From positions 186,001 through 250,000 of the forward strand of contig JBDSQB010000003.1 in the NCBI GenBank assembly GCA_039930045.1: DNA of 64,000 nucleotides, written 5' to 3'. A program made the position numbers and the translations under genes. The notes under the pieces were generated by a model that was not told the DNA's origin, ran no database searches, and saw only the letters and a list, made by a program, of their open reading frames with translations. Below, one piece after another: positions 44,791-53,812 of the stretch (the stretch's first letter is position 1; the number at the start of each line of letters is the position of its first letter). The stretch is from Chthoniobacterales bacterium (lineage in GTDB: Bacteria > Verrucomicrobiota > Verrucomicrobiia > Chthoniobacterales > DASVRZ01).

Positions 44791-45168
44791 TTAACGATGG
44801 TCGTCGTCGTGATCGCGATGTTTCTTTTTCCGGTCGCTATCGCGTTTCCGGTCATCATCACGAGGAGCGTCACGTCGGACAATCGTGCGGGAAGTCCGTT
44901 GCGGGGCGACTACGACGCGGGTGCGACGGTTGTAAACCCGGGGCTGCTCACGCACGATGACATCGCGGCGGTTGTTGATGATGACATCGCGCTCGTAAAC
45001 ACGGTCGTGGTGGCGATAATCGTTGTCATAGTAGCCTCTGCGCGGCCCGCTTTCGTAGTAAGCAGGACGGTCATAGACTCGGACGGGGCGGCGGCTTTCG
45101 ACCACGGTCTCACAACCGGTGAAGAGAAACGACGCCATTAACAGACAAATAATGAGGGTGATTTTCAT
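44791..45168 (-). CDS. Small Tyr/Arg/Asp-rich lipoprotein
   Basis: 125 residues with a lipobox (FLFTGC, Cys19). The mature part is hydrophilic and low in complexity: VYDRPAYYESGPRRGYYDNDY, then RDVIVREQPRVYNRRTRVVVAPQR and an Arg/Asp/His tail (DRKRDSDRKKKHRDHDDDH). No recognised domain. It resembles the Gly-zipper lipoprotein and the PG-binding protein in composition, not sequence. Ends in a strong terminator. Confidence 0.75.
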   Translation of the reverse strand: MKITLIICLLMASFLFTGCETVVESRRPVRVYDRPAYYESGPRRGYYDNDYRHHDRVYERDVIINNRRDVIVREQPRVYNRRTRVVVAPQRTSRTIVRRDAPRDDDRKRDSDRKKKHRDHDDDHR

Positions 45169-45275
45169 AGATGATTTTATAATTAATCGCCGCTGAAGTC
45201 CAACCTGGTTTTATCCGTCAGCAGAAAGCGATGCCTATTTTAGAGGTGGCTCATCTGCCGAGGCCGCAAAATGAC

Positions 45276-45710
45276 TTACGATTCCATCCGGGCGTAGGCG
45301 CCGAGGAATTTGAAAGCGGCAGGGCGGCGTCCGCGATAATCGGAAACGAAGTCGTTGCTGCCGCGAATCTCCACGTGGCCGGCGCGATATCTCCGGTTGG
45401 CGGCATAGACGAGGACAGAACCGACGGGCGCTTTCCATGGGGAGGAAACGCGCAGTTTCTTGAAGCCGTAGACTTCAACAAGTTCCTTGCCGGCCTCACA
45501 GGCCAGATTCGTTTTCGGATAAGAAGAGACAGCGCCGGAGGCGACCAGGGCTTTTTTTACAAATCTCCAGCAGTAGCCAGACGAGTGAGAAAGACTGCTT
45601 TGGCGGGCGATCAAAGAGGCGCGAACCATTTCACGAGAGACATTGGCATCGGAAGCTTCGCTATTCGCAAATAAGAAACTCATGGATAGTAAAACGAGGA
45701 TGATCTTCAT
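45276..45710 (-). CDS. Secreted CHAP/NlpC-like cysteine protein
   Basis: 144 residues. A signal peptide (MKIILVLLSMSFLFANSEASD) precedes a small domain with SSGYCWRFVKKALVASG (candidate catalytic Cys) and later GSVLVYAANRRYRAGHVEIRG (candidate His), followed by DFVSDYRG. This Cys-then-GHVEI order is that of CHAP amidases/peptidases, but the fold is small and other conserved residues are hard to see, so activity is not sure. A palindrome lies 84 bp upstream. Confidence 0.65.
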   Translation of the reverse strand: MKIILVLLSMSFLFANSEASDANVSREMVRASLIARQSSLSHSSGYCWRFVKKALVASGAVSSYPKTNLACEAGKELVEVYGFKKLRVSSPWKAPVGSVLVYAANRRYRAGHVEIRGSNDFVSDYRGRRPAAFKFLGAYARMES

Positions 45711-45793
45711 GATTTCTATTAAGCCCGAACCATGCCTGATCCCTTTTTGCAGGGTAACTGCGAGGCAAATACCAACACCAGGTCCTGAATAGT

Positions 45794-45818
45794 CGCATTT
45801 ATGATATCCATAAATGCG
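45794..45818. promoter_or_regulatory. Perfect 25-bp palindromic site
   Basis: CGCATTTATG-atatc-CATAAATGCG, 10-bp perfect arms with a 5-bp centre, lies in the 127-bp gap ahead of the CHAP-like gene and after the vWA gene. It could be a dimeric-regulator operator; no T-run, so a terminator is unlikely. Confidence 0.45.
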
Positions 45819-45837
45819 AATTTAAGCCGAATGCTCG

Positions 45838-48354
45838 CTAACTTCGCTTCCACCCGAAGCGAGTGGCCCATGCATCGCCGATGAATGCCAGCAGCAGCGC
45901 CATCAGGAGCCAGGCTCGCAGATCGCGCCAGGCGACCCTCCGCGGAGCTTCCCAGACGCGGCTCAAGTCCAGGCGCTCCACGCCACCACTAGCTCGCGAA
46001 AGCTCCCGAAGTTCCGTCAAACGGTTTCGATCAAAGGTCCATTCGATATTGCTGCCTGCGAGAACGGGGCCAAAAGGCAGGGTGAATTCCCCCACCCGCA
46101 CCGCGCCGCGGACAAATTTTCCCGGCTCCAAACTGGTCGTGCAGCGGAAATGGCCTGGCTCCATTCGCTCCCAGACGAGTTCTCTCACGGCGCTTTCCAC
46201 GCCGCTGCTGAGCGAAATCTGCGGCGGCTTCGCGGCGATTCGAGCGGTCCATGTTTCGTCGTAAAACAGATCGAGATGCAACTCGGTTCCGTCGATTTCC
46301 TGCTTCAGGCCAATGCCCGGCGGGAGTTGTTCGCCAGCCAGCCAGCGTCCGAGAGTTTGGGCGAAATCGGCATATTGCGGCCAGGCGCGAACGCTCTGGG
46401 AATACGCCCCGCCCAAGGGAAATGAAACTGCCGCCACCCGGCCCGCGCCGCGCTGCCACCATGCGGTGAGCGGGGCCGCGTATTCGTCCTTGGAGAGCAG
46501 CCCTACCGAGGCTCCCGGCTTGAGATAGCTCAGGTTGTAGCCGTCCACTTGGGCGGGCCAGGCAAGCGGACGCGCCGCTATCTCCATCCAGCCGGGTGCG
46601 GGCGCGATGGGAGTCGGATCTTCGAGAAAAGCCGAGCGCGCCACGGCCACAGTCTCCTGGGCAAAAAGCGCGGGAAGCTCATTCGGGTCAGCGTTAAAAA
46701 AGACGCGTCCCTTGCCCAGCGTGGCGACTTCCTCGAGAAATTTCCCGCCGGAATCGGTTGGCGAGCCCATGCCGATGACGCTGATCGTGATCCCTTCCTT
46801 CACCATGTCGGCGATCAGCGCCTGATAATTTCCCAACTCCTGTGTGGCGTCGTTCGCATCGGCAAAAACCACCACATGACGCTGGCCAGCCTGCGTTTTA
46901 TGCAATTCCTCACGCGCCGCCTTCAAGCCGGTCGGCACACAAATACCACCGCCACCGCTGGCGATTCGCCGCACCACACTGGTGATATCCTTCTCATGTC
47001 CAGCGACTTGCGTAAGCGGCACGACCTTGTGCGGCTCGGTGTCCACGGCGAAAACGGTGACCGCATCCAGACCGCCGAGGAGCGACACACAGCGCGCGGC
47101 ACCTTCGTCGGCGAGATCCATTTTTTCCAATGGACCGCGACTCGTCTGCACCGTCGCGCCCATGCTGCCGGAGCGGTCGAGAACGAGCGCCATGGCGACC
47201 GCGAGCTTGCGGTGCTCGGCCCGGAGTTCCATCGAAACGGGGAGCAAATCATCGACCGGCGATTGAAAATAACCGCCCGCGCCGAAGCTCTGCTTGCCGC
47301 CCGCCATGAGCAGGCCGCCGCCCTGTTGATTCACATAAAACGGCAGCGCCTGGAGGAAGTCGGCGGGCAATTCGTAGGCCGCTACATTATTCAAAATCAC
47401 CCCGCGGCAACCGGTCAGTCGGCCGATGTTAGCGTCCTTCAGATTCGACTGCAACTCGACTGTAAACCCTTGCGCGCGCAGGGCTCCGGCGAGCGGATCA
47501 TCGGCGAATTTGGTCAGCAAAAAGACGCGCGGACCACCGGCAATCTCAATCCAGCGCTCGGCAAAATCGTTACCCGGACGACTGTCGGTTTTTGGGCGCA
47601 AACGAGCGGTGTATTTGGCGGAACCGGCACGCGTCAGTCGGTCGGTGAAACGCAAATGCCCAATGCCTTTTTCGACTTTTACGTCTGCGCTGCCGATCTT
47701 TTGTCCATCGCGTTCGATGTCGCAAGGAATCGTGCCGTCGGGGTCACCGGCGACTTCGATTTCCATCAGAAACGGCTCGCCGGGCTGCGCGCGACTGGGC
47801 AAATCCAGTCGGGCCAGACGCCAGTCGCCAGCTCGGAGCGGGTTGATAATTCGATAATCGAGCGCGACCTGCTCCGCGCGCAAACGTTCCCGCAAATGGG
47901 CCAGCGGTTCGGTGCTGAATCCGTCGGTGATGACGAGCAAACGCGCGGCGCGATCCGGGTCGAGATGGGCCAGCGTGTGCTCGATGGCGAGCCCAGTGAG
48001 CGTCTGCTGGCGGCGCGATTCGGGGATTTCGTCGGCATCGCCACGAAGTTGCGCGAGATCGGCGAAGTCGATGAAATGGAGCCGGTCGCTGGTGCCGCGG
48101 GAGCGTTCGATGAGCGATTCCATCTCGGCACGGGCGGGTTCCAGCGCATCGGCAGCGGAGGCGGAACGATCCACCAGCACCCAGAGATCGAGGCCGTCGC
48201 CGAGGCGTTTCCATTGCGGCTGCACGAGCACGAGCAGGAGTAAAATCAGAAGCAAAATGCGCCGATAAAGATGCAACTCCAATCGTCGCCAATACCATCC
48301 GGCGGCGACGAAAACGGGCACGAGAAGGAACCATTCGGGAGCGTGGAATCTCAT
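45838..48354 (-). CDS. BAT-type vWA membrane protein with amidotransferase-like middle
   Basis: An 838-residue membrane protein. Two N-terminal helices (WFLLVPVFVAAGWYWRR and YRRILLLILLLLVLVQP), a vWA-like region, an amidotransferase-like segment (RGVILNNVAAYELPADFLQALPFYVNQQGGGLLMAGGKQ) and a main vWA domain beginning ALVLDRSGSMGAT (MIDAS DxSxS). A last helix (AWLLMALLLAFIGDAWA) closes the protein. It is the last gene of the BAT-type operon and overlaps the one before by 4 bp. BAT proteins are linked to stress tolerance and chaperone-like work; no activity is proven here. Confidence 0.85.
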   Translation of the reverse strand: MRFHAPEWFLLVPVFVAAGWYWRRLELHLYRRILLLILLLLVLVQPQWKRLGDGLDLWVLVDRSASAADALEPARAEMESLIERSRGTSDRLHFIDFADLAQLRGDADEIPESRRQQTLTGLAIEHTLAHLDPDRAARLLVITDGFSTEPLAHLRERLRAEQVALDYRIINPLRAGDWRLARLDLPSRAQPGEPFLMEIEVAGDPDGTIPCDIERDGQKIGSADVKVEKGIGHLRFTDRLTRAGSAKYTARLRPKTDSRPGNDFAERWIEIAGGPRVFLLTKFADDPLAGALRAQGFTVELQSNLKDANIGRLTGCRGVILNNVAAYELPADFLQALPFYVNQQGGGLLMAGGKQSFGAGGYFQSPVDDLLPVSMELRAEHRKLAVAMALVLDRSGSMGATVQTSRGPLEKMDLADEGAARCVSLLGGLDAVTVFAVDTEPHKVVPLTQVAGHEKDITSVVRRIASGGGGICVPTGLKAAREELHKTQAGQRHVVVFADANDATQELGNYQALIADMVKEGITISVIGMGSPTDSGGKFLEEVATLGKGRVFFNADPNELPALFAQETVAVARSAFLEDPTPIAPAPGWMEIAARPLAWPAQVDGYNLSYLKPGASVGLLSKDEYAAPLTAWWQRGAGRVAAVSFPLGGAYSQSVRAWPQYADFAQTLGRWLAGEQLPPGIGLKQEIDGTELHLDLFYDETWTARIAAKPPQISLSSGVESAVRELVWERMEPGHFRCTTSLEPGKFVRGAVRVGEFTLPFGPVLAGSNIEWTFDRNRLTELRELSRASGGVERLDLSRVWEAPRRVAWRDLRAWLLMALLLAFIGDAWATRFGWKRS

Positions 48355-49976
48355 GCAACTCCCCTCGTTTTTGGCCCGGTTAGCAGCCAGCTCCCGGCGA
48401 TGGTCGCGAGCAAAAGCAGGACCCAGACGGGAGTGAGAAAGTCTTCCTCGCTGTTGCGCTGGCGCAACTCGGTGACGATGCGGCGGACCGGATCGGACGA
48501 CGATGCCTGACGAAAATCGGTTTCGCGCGAATCGGCAAAATGCGCGGCGGCTTTCAGTTGCGGACGCTCAAAGAAACCGGGCACTTCCGGGGCGCGGGAA
48601 TCGTCGGGGAGAAGCTGGCGGGTCTCGACGTTGAGCGACTCGGTGTCGGAGCGTTCGGCGCGCACGATTTCGGTGAAGCGATGCAGCGCGAGAACGAAGG
48701 CGGGCAGCCGGGTGGCATTGGAATAGCGCAGGTCGAAGTTCACCATTAGCGAACGGCTTTTACCAATGCGGCGCAGGAATAAAAGCGGGCGTCCGTCCTG
48801 CGAAACGAGGGGCTCATCCGACGCCTCGGGCGTGATGACCAAGGTCTCGTTCACAAGCAAACCCTGCCAGACGAGGTCGTGCACCAGCGGATGATTTTCC
48901 GCGATGATGGAGCCGGTCAGAAGCTTGCCGGGCACTCCGGGTTGATCGACAAAGACGATGCTGCCGCCCTCCAGCGGTTTCGGATACAGCGGATCGAAAC
49001 GCACCAGCCGGAGGTCGCGACCAGTGGGTGAGCGATCGGAAATACTGGCGGCGAATGCCTTGAAAAAATCGTCGAAGGGAGTGCCCGGATCGGAGTAAAT
49101 GCCGAGCTGTTTCGGACACGGACGCTGCACCGGAAGCGTGTCGTCGAGGGTGAAGCGATCCGCCTCTAATTGGAGCGTGCAGCGTTCGACGAGACCAGGA
49201 AATTGACTGGTCAATTCCGCCATGCCATTCGGCCCTAACTCGACTGTGCCGCGTGGCTGACCGTCCAATTTCCAGGTGCGCGTCGCGGGCTGGTCGCTGT
49301 TGTTTTTCACGAGCACCTGCCACCCGGCGGCGTCGGCGCGGAGGCCGGTGAAGCCGACGTTGTTGAAGGGGCGGCCGACGGCAAGACATTCCACACGGGG
49401 CGGCACGGCGGCCGCGTGGTCGGTGAGATAAAGGACGGCACCTTTCTGGCGGACGAGGCTTTGCGCAGTGCGAAATGCCGGGGCCGGATCGTGCTCGGGC
49501 GCAGTGGGTTTCCAGTTCTTCAGAGCGGCGAGCAAACCTGTGGAATTGGGGCCGTGGTAGAGTCGAGTTCCATGGCTATCGAGCAGCGTCCAATCGGTGT
49601 GCGCGGCGGCGCTGGAAAGAGAGCTGGCCCGGTCTGCGAGCGCCTGCCGCGCGTCGTCCGCAAATGCGCTCATGGAAGCGCTGTCGTCGAGGACGATGGC
49701 CACGGTTTGAGCCGAGTCATGGCGAATCCAGCGCGGCTCGGCCAGCAGCCAGGTGATGAGCAAAATGGCGAGCAGTTGCAGCCAGAGACTGACGGAATTT
49801 CTCAGACGATCGAAGCGCCGCCCCTGGGCGCTTTCAGGCGCGAGTTGTTCGAGGAGAAAGAGCGTGCCCGTGACGACGCGACGGGATTCGCGCTGCAAAA
49901 AATGGATCAGCAATACCGCTGGAACTCCGATCAGCGCCCAGAGTCCGGCCAGATTGGCAAAGAAAAGCCCACTCAT
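48351..49976 (-). CDS. BatA-type membrane protein with vWA-like domain
   Basis: About 541 residues from ATG 49976. The aerotolerance BatA N-terminal domain: FFANLAGLWALIGVPAVLLIHFLQRESRRVVTGTLFLLEQ, then SVSLWLQLLAILLITWLLAEPRWI. A vWA-like fold follows with VAIVLDDSASMSAF. Its last helix (LLLLATIAGSWLLTG) is close to the C-terminus. Its start overlaps the DUF58 stop by 4 bp and its stop overlaps the next start by 4 bp, so translation is coupled. Confidence 0.85.
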   Translation of the reverse strand: MSGLFFANLAGLWALIGVPAVLLIHFLQRESRRVVTGTLFLLEQLAPESAQGRRFDRLRNSVSLWLQLLAILLITWLLAEPRWIRHDSAQTVAIVLDDSASMSAFADDARQALADRASSLSSAAAHTDWTLLDSHGTRLYHGPNSTGLLAALKNWKPTAPEHDPAPAFRTAQSLVRQKGAVLYLTDHAAAVPPRVECLAVGRPFNNVGFTGLRADAAGWQVLVKNNSDQPATRTWKLDGQPRGTVELGPNGMAELTSQFPGLVERCTLQLEADRFTLDDTLPVQRPCPKQLGIYSDPGTPFDDFFKAFAASISDRSPTGRDLRLVRFDPLYPKPLEGGSIVFVDQPGVPGKLLTGSIIAENHPLVHDLVWQGLLVNETLVITPEASDEPLVSQDGRPLLFLRRIGKSRSLMVNFDLRYSNATRLPAFVLALHRFTEIVRAERSDTESLNVETRQLLPDDSRAPEVPGFFERPQLKAAAHFADSRETDFRQASSSDPVRRIVTELRQRNSEEDFLTPVWVLLLLATIAGSWLLTGPKTRGVA

Positions 49977-50836
49977 CCGCACATCTCCACGGCGCCTTTG
50001 GGCAGGGCCTCGTGACGCAGGGCGGCGTGAAAATCACCCGCATCACCGACCCGCGCGAGGGCGACGCGGTGACGCTGCCCCTCCAGCGACCAGAGGGCGA
50101 AATGGCGCTGGTAGGCAGCACGATAGCGCGTAAGCAGACCGGGTGAGACGAGTTGGACTCGACTCTGTTCCGACTCGCAATCGGCAAACTGGATGTTGCC
50201 ATTCCAATCGGGCTCGGCCTCGTCCTGAGTAAAGGGCGCGAAGATGATCCCTGTGCCACGCGCGGCGCTCAGCGCGGTGAGCATCGGACTCGGTGCGCCA
50301 GAAAAAAGCAGGTCGGAAATGAGAACGCGCAGGGAGCCTTGACGCCACGGAAGCGCGAAGTGCGTTTTCTGAAATTTCAACGCGAGCCAGTCCCCGCCGC
50401 CGAGGGCGGATTCGACGGGCCAGCGGGCGGATTCGACTCCGTTAAGAACGTAAACGTGGACGGCCGCGCCGGATTGACGGGCGCTTTCGAGGCAGAAATA
50501 AAACAGCTCCAGCGTGCGATTAGCCTTCGCCGCGCTGATAAACATGGAACTCGAAATGTCGAGCACAAGATCGACGGCGGGACTGACTTCCTCGCGATAT
50601 AATTTCATCGAATACTGGCCGCTCCGCGCATACGCCTGCCAGTCGATGTGACGCGGATCGTCGCCCGGCATGTAGGCGCGATGATCCTGGAAATCGATGG
50701 AACTCCCCGCCCCCGCTCCCTGCCATGAACCGCTTGGGCCCCGCCATGTGCGGCTGCGAAATGGGAGTCGCATCCGCCCCGCCGCCGCCTGCATTCGCGA
50801 GTGAATAGCACGCCGCTCCTCGCGATCAGGCATCAT
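49973..50836 (-). CDS. DUF58 domain protein
   Basis: A 287-residue soluble protein. The DUF58 signature is SSIDFQDHRAYMPGDDPRHIDWQAYARSG, followed by a vWA-like stretch LVLDISSSM (DxSxS). In known BAT operons DUF58 proteins sit between a MoxR ATPase and vWA membrane proteins. Here the gene before it is an ABC-2-type permease, whose end it overlaps by about 10 bp. Confidence 0.9.
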   Translation of the reverse strand: MMPDREERRAIHSRMQAAAGRMRLPFRSRTWRGPSGSWQGAGAGSSIDFQDHRAYMPGDDPRHIDWQAYARSGQYSMKLYREEVSPAVDLVLDISSSMFISAAKANRTLELFYFCLESARQSGAAVHVYVLNGVESARWPVESALGGGDWLALKFQKTHFALPWRQGSLRVLISDLLFSGAPSPMLTALSAARGTGIIFAPFTQDEAEPDWNGNIQFADCESEQSRVQLVSPGLLTRYRAAYQRHFALWSLEGQRHRVALARVGDAGDFHAALRHEALPKGAVEMCG

Positions 50837-52247
50837 GATTCGGCAACGAACGCGACGCCTCGGCGAGGAGCGTTTTCAAAGAGCGAAACGGCGCGCGCGA
50901 TTTGACTAAAAGGAGAATGAGCGAGACGGCGGCGAGGAAACTCATCCAGAGCGTGAGCATTTTTCCGAAGCCTCCAAAGTCGTCGAAGGCAGGGGCGAAA
51001 ATGCCGATCGGTGGCAGGATGACGGAAGCTTGCAGGATATGTGAATGAGCGACGCCGCCAATGATCGACAACACAAAGATCACGAGCCCGGACGACGTGA
51101 AGAGAATGAGATACGGCATCCAGCGTTTTTTTATGGAGCGCGGGGTGAGCGCGGGCGGCAGCAAGAGGGTAGCGGCAAAAGCAATCAGCGAAACGTAGCG
51201 ATATGGGCTGGCAGTCGAGGCGTTAAACCAGCCGGCTTTCCACCAGAAGACGCCGAGGATGGCGAGAACCAGCATGGTGAAATAGAAGCCGGTGTTCCAG
51301 CCGGGCGTGAAAAAGCGGGCGGCGAATCGGCCGAGAAACCCACGTTTTACAAAGGGTCGATACAGGCTGGAAAGCGCGACTTCATTTTCCGACAACGCCC
51401 CGAGACAGATGGGTGTGATCGCTACCTGACCCACAATGATCAGCCATTCGGCGTCCACTGCGAAGAGGCTGGCCACGCCGCAGACCAGCAGAATCAACAA
51501 GGCCAGCAGACGGCGCGGACCCGCGTGATTTTCCGCCAGCGGAGCGATGCGCGAGGCGGCCATTCCCAACATCAGCAGGATCAGGATCGGGAGCAGCAGG
51601 GCGATGCCGCCGAGGATCACGCCACTGGGCAAACCCACTCCTCGCAAGACACCGCGCGAGCCGCCACCCATGAGCAAGACGGCCACAAACGAACCGCCGA
51701 CTTGCAGGAGAAAAAAGTAGCCGAGAAAGAGGAATATCCGGATGATTTTGGATTGATAGGGAGAGACGCCGACCGTCACGGCGGTGAGCACGGCAGAGAC
51801 GACCAAGATCGCCCCGACGGTGAGCAAATCGTTGAGCATGTTCACCCCGCCGAGGTAGTAGCGCAGCGCGATGTAAGGGAGCACTGTGACCGCGAGGAGG
51901 GCGGCTTGCGTGACGATGGCGATCCATTTTCCGAAGACGATGCGCCAGGCATTCAGGCGGGTGAGAAAGATGAGTTCCAGCGTGTTGTTTTTGATCTCGT
52001 TACCCACACTGCCGAGCGCGGAGAGCGGGAGAATCATCAGCAGCGGCAGCGAAAGAATCGTCCAGAAAAACGTCGTCACGCTTTGGGTGTCATTGCCATT
52101 TTCCGCCACCGTAAAGGCGATGATAACATTAAAAATAAGCAGCCCTTGCAGAATGAAAAGGGACGACGTCAGCACCCGCGAGCGCATTCCCTGCCGAAGC
52201 TCTTTCACTAACATCGGGCTGAGCCAGTCGGCGAAATCTTGGATCAT
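50826..52247 (-). CDS. ABC-2-type multi-span permease
   Basis: A 473-residue integral membrane protein. LSPMLVKELRQGMRSRVL near the start and SLPLLMILPLSALGSVGNEIKNNTLELIFLTRLNAWRIVFGKW are ABC-2 permease marks, and about twelve hydrophobic segments can be counted. The ATPase that should energise it is not adjacent. The gene heads the BAT-type operon, so it may have become part of that machinery or use a distant ATPase. The function is inferred. Confidence 0.85.
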   Translation of the reverse strand: MIQDFADWLSPMLVKELRQGMRSRVLTSSLFILQGLLIFNVIIAFTVAENGNDTQSVTTFFWTILSLPLLMILPLSALGSVGNEIKNNTLELIFLTRLNAWRIVFGKWIAIVTQAALLAVTVLPYIALRYYLGGVNMLNDLLTVGAILVVSAVLTAVTVGVSPYQSKIIRIFLFLGYFFLLQVGGSFVAVLLMGGGSRGVLRGVGLPSGVILGGIALLLPILILLMLGMAASRIAPLAENHAGPRRLLALLILLVCGVASLFAVDAEWLIIVGQVAITPICLGALSENEVALSSLYRPFVKRGFLGRFAARFFTPGWNTGFYFTMLVLAILGVFWWKAGWFNASTASPYRYVSLIAFAATLLLPPALTPRSIKKRWMPYLILFTSSGLVIFVLSIIGGVAHSHILQASVILPPIGIFAPAFDDFGGFGKMLTLWMSFLAAVSLILLLVKSRAPFRSLKTLLAEASRSLPNHDA

Positions 52248-52313
52248 AAAACGCGAATTTACCCGGCAAGAGGTATCGCAGGAGAAATGGCCTGTCGATG
52301 CCGAAATCCGGCG

Positions 52314-53231
52314 CTAGGAATTCTGAAATTCCGCGATGATCTCGGGCGGCAAAAGCGGAGTTGCACCGAAATGGGAGGCGACATACGCGCCGAGGCGGCA
52401 GGCGTTTTTCAACGTCAGCGCAGGTTCATTTCCACGGGTCAGGCCGACCATCAGCCCGGCCATGAAGGCGTCGCCAGCGCCGACAGTGTCCTTCACGGTG
52501 ACTTCCGGCGCGGGAGCGCAGACGAGAGTGCCGTTGTCCCAAAGCGCGGCACCGGAGGGACCACGCGTGACGCAGATGCGGCGGGTATTGGTCTTTTCGG
52601 CAATGATGGCACAGGCGGCGGCGAGTGATTCCGCGTCGCGGGGCGTGTGGAGCGCCATCTCACCGGTGGAAATCCAGGAGGCGAGCTGACCGGCTTCGTC
52701 GTCGTTTAGCTTGATGACGTCGGCTCGCTGAGCGAGCGCAAATACCAGCGTGGGATTGGCAAATGGAGGCCGCAGATTCACGTCGAAAAACTTCAGCGGG
52801 CCAGCCACATCGAGGAGTTTGTCGAGTTGATCGAGATTGTAGGGCGAACGTCCGGCGAGCGAGCCGTAGATCAGCGCGCGGCTTTCGGCGACAGCTTCAA
52901 GCGCGGCAGGCGGGACTTTGATTTCATCCCAGGCGGCAGGCTGGACGAGCTCGTAGCTGGCGTTGGCTTTTTCGTCCAAAGTCACGATGACCATGCCCGT
53001 GGTGAGTCCTATCCGGGCGCGATCCACAAACTCGATGTTCACGCCTTTGTCGATGGCGACCTGGAGGATTTCGTCGCCGAGTGCGTCACGTCCGATCGCG
53101 GAAATGAGCGACGCACTGGCGCCGAGTTGCGAGAGATGCGCGGTGACGTTGAAGGGCGCGCCTCCCGCGTGACGCCCCGAAGGCAGGCAGTCCCAGAGGA
53201 TTTCTCCGAAGGCGTAAAATTCAGTGCTCAT
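52314..53231 (-). CDS. PfkB-family sugar kinase (fructokinase-like)
   Basis: A 305-residue ribokinase-fold enzyme. YAFGEILWDCLPSGRHAGGAPFNVTAHLSQLGA is the fructokinase-type N-terminus; DTVGAGDAFMAGLMVGLTRG carries the catalytic Asp and anion hole. It phosphorylates a monosaccharide in the cytoplasm. Its start overlaps the upstream cupin gene by 4 bp; with that gene, an FHS permease and an OprB porin it forms an operon, so it likely works on imported fructose or a similar ketose. Confidence 0.9.
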   Translation of the reverse strand: MSTEFYAFGEILWDCLPSGRHAGGAPFNVTAHLSQLGASASLISAIGRDALGDEILQVAIDKGVNIEFVDRARIGLTTGMVIVTLDEKANASYELVQPAAWDEIKVPPAALEAVAESRALIYGSLAGRSPYNLDQLDKLLDVAGPLKFFDVNLRPPFANPTLVFALAQRADVIKLNDDEAGQLASWISTGEMALHTPRDAESLAAACAIIAEKTNTRRICVTRGPSGAALWDNGTLVCAPAPEVTVKDTVGAGDAFMAGLMVGLTRGNEPALTLKNACRLGAYVASHFGATPLLPPEIIAEFQNS

Positions 53232-53809
53232 AACTTGGGGGCGGCAGTGGGTTCATAAAGAAAAATCAGGTCCTGATCCATGCCCTTTGGATCAGTCGAA
53301 CGCTCAAAAACGAGCAAATCCTCGGTGCCGATGATGCAGTGCTCCATCCCCGGCTCGAAGTGAAACTGGCGACCCGGTTCCAGTGCCTCGACGGTCAGCG
53401 GACAATCCGCGCTGCTCCGCGACAGGATCAAACCCGCGCCTTCCTGGACCTTGAGGTGCTCGTCTTTTTGCTCGTGTTTTTCGAGCGCGAGATAGCCGCC
53501 CTGGCGGATCACGAGATATTTTTCGACTTTGGGCGGCTCGTGCCGGGTAACCACGGCTCCGCCCCAAGAGGTGGGAATGACGCCCGGCAATTTGCGGCTG
53601 ATGCACAAAACCAGTTCGGCAAATTTCTCCGTCGTCTGCCCGAGTTTCTCTGGAAAATGAGCGGCCCAAAGTCGGCAGGCTGCGCGGCAATAGCTGTTGA
53701 AACTTTCCCTCGAATCGATCTTCGACTGCGCTGCCAATTCTCCAGCCATTGCGGCGAGACGCGGATCTTCGACCAGTTGGCTATGATCCAAATCAAAGTC
53801 CGCACTCAT
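53228..53809 (-). CDS. Cupin-domain protein, possible sugar isomerase
   Basis: 193 residues: an alpha-helical start (1-70) then a cupin barrel. LALEKHEQKDEHLKVQEGAGLIL and a later PGRQFHFEPGMEHCIIG hold candidate metal ligands (His/Glu/His and a distant His). Known cupin sugar isomerases, such as the D-lyxose/mannose isomerase and type-I/II phosphomannose isomerases, share this pattern. Position between an FHS permease (4 bp) and a fructokinase-like gene (4-bp overlap) suggests it isomerises the imported sugar to a ketose before phosphorylation. That is inference. Confidence 0.72.
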   Translation of the reverse strand: MSADFDLDHSQLVEDPRLAAMAGELAAQSKIDSRESFNSYCRAACRLWAAHFPEKLGQTTEKFAELVLCISRKLPGVIPTSWGGAVVTRHEPPKVEKYLVIRQGGYLALEKHEQKDEHLKVQEGAGLILSRSSADCPLTVEALEPGRQFHFEPGMEHCIIGTEDLLVFERSTDPKGMDQDLIFLYEPTAAPKL

Positions 53810-53812
53810 CGC

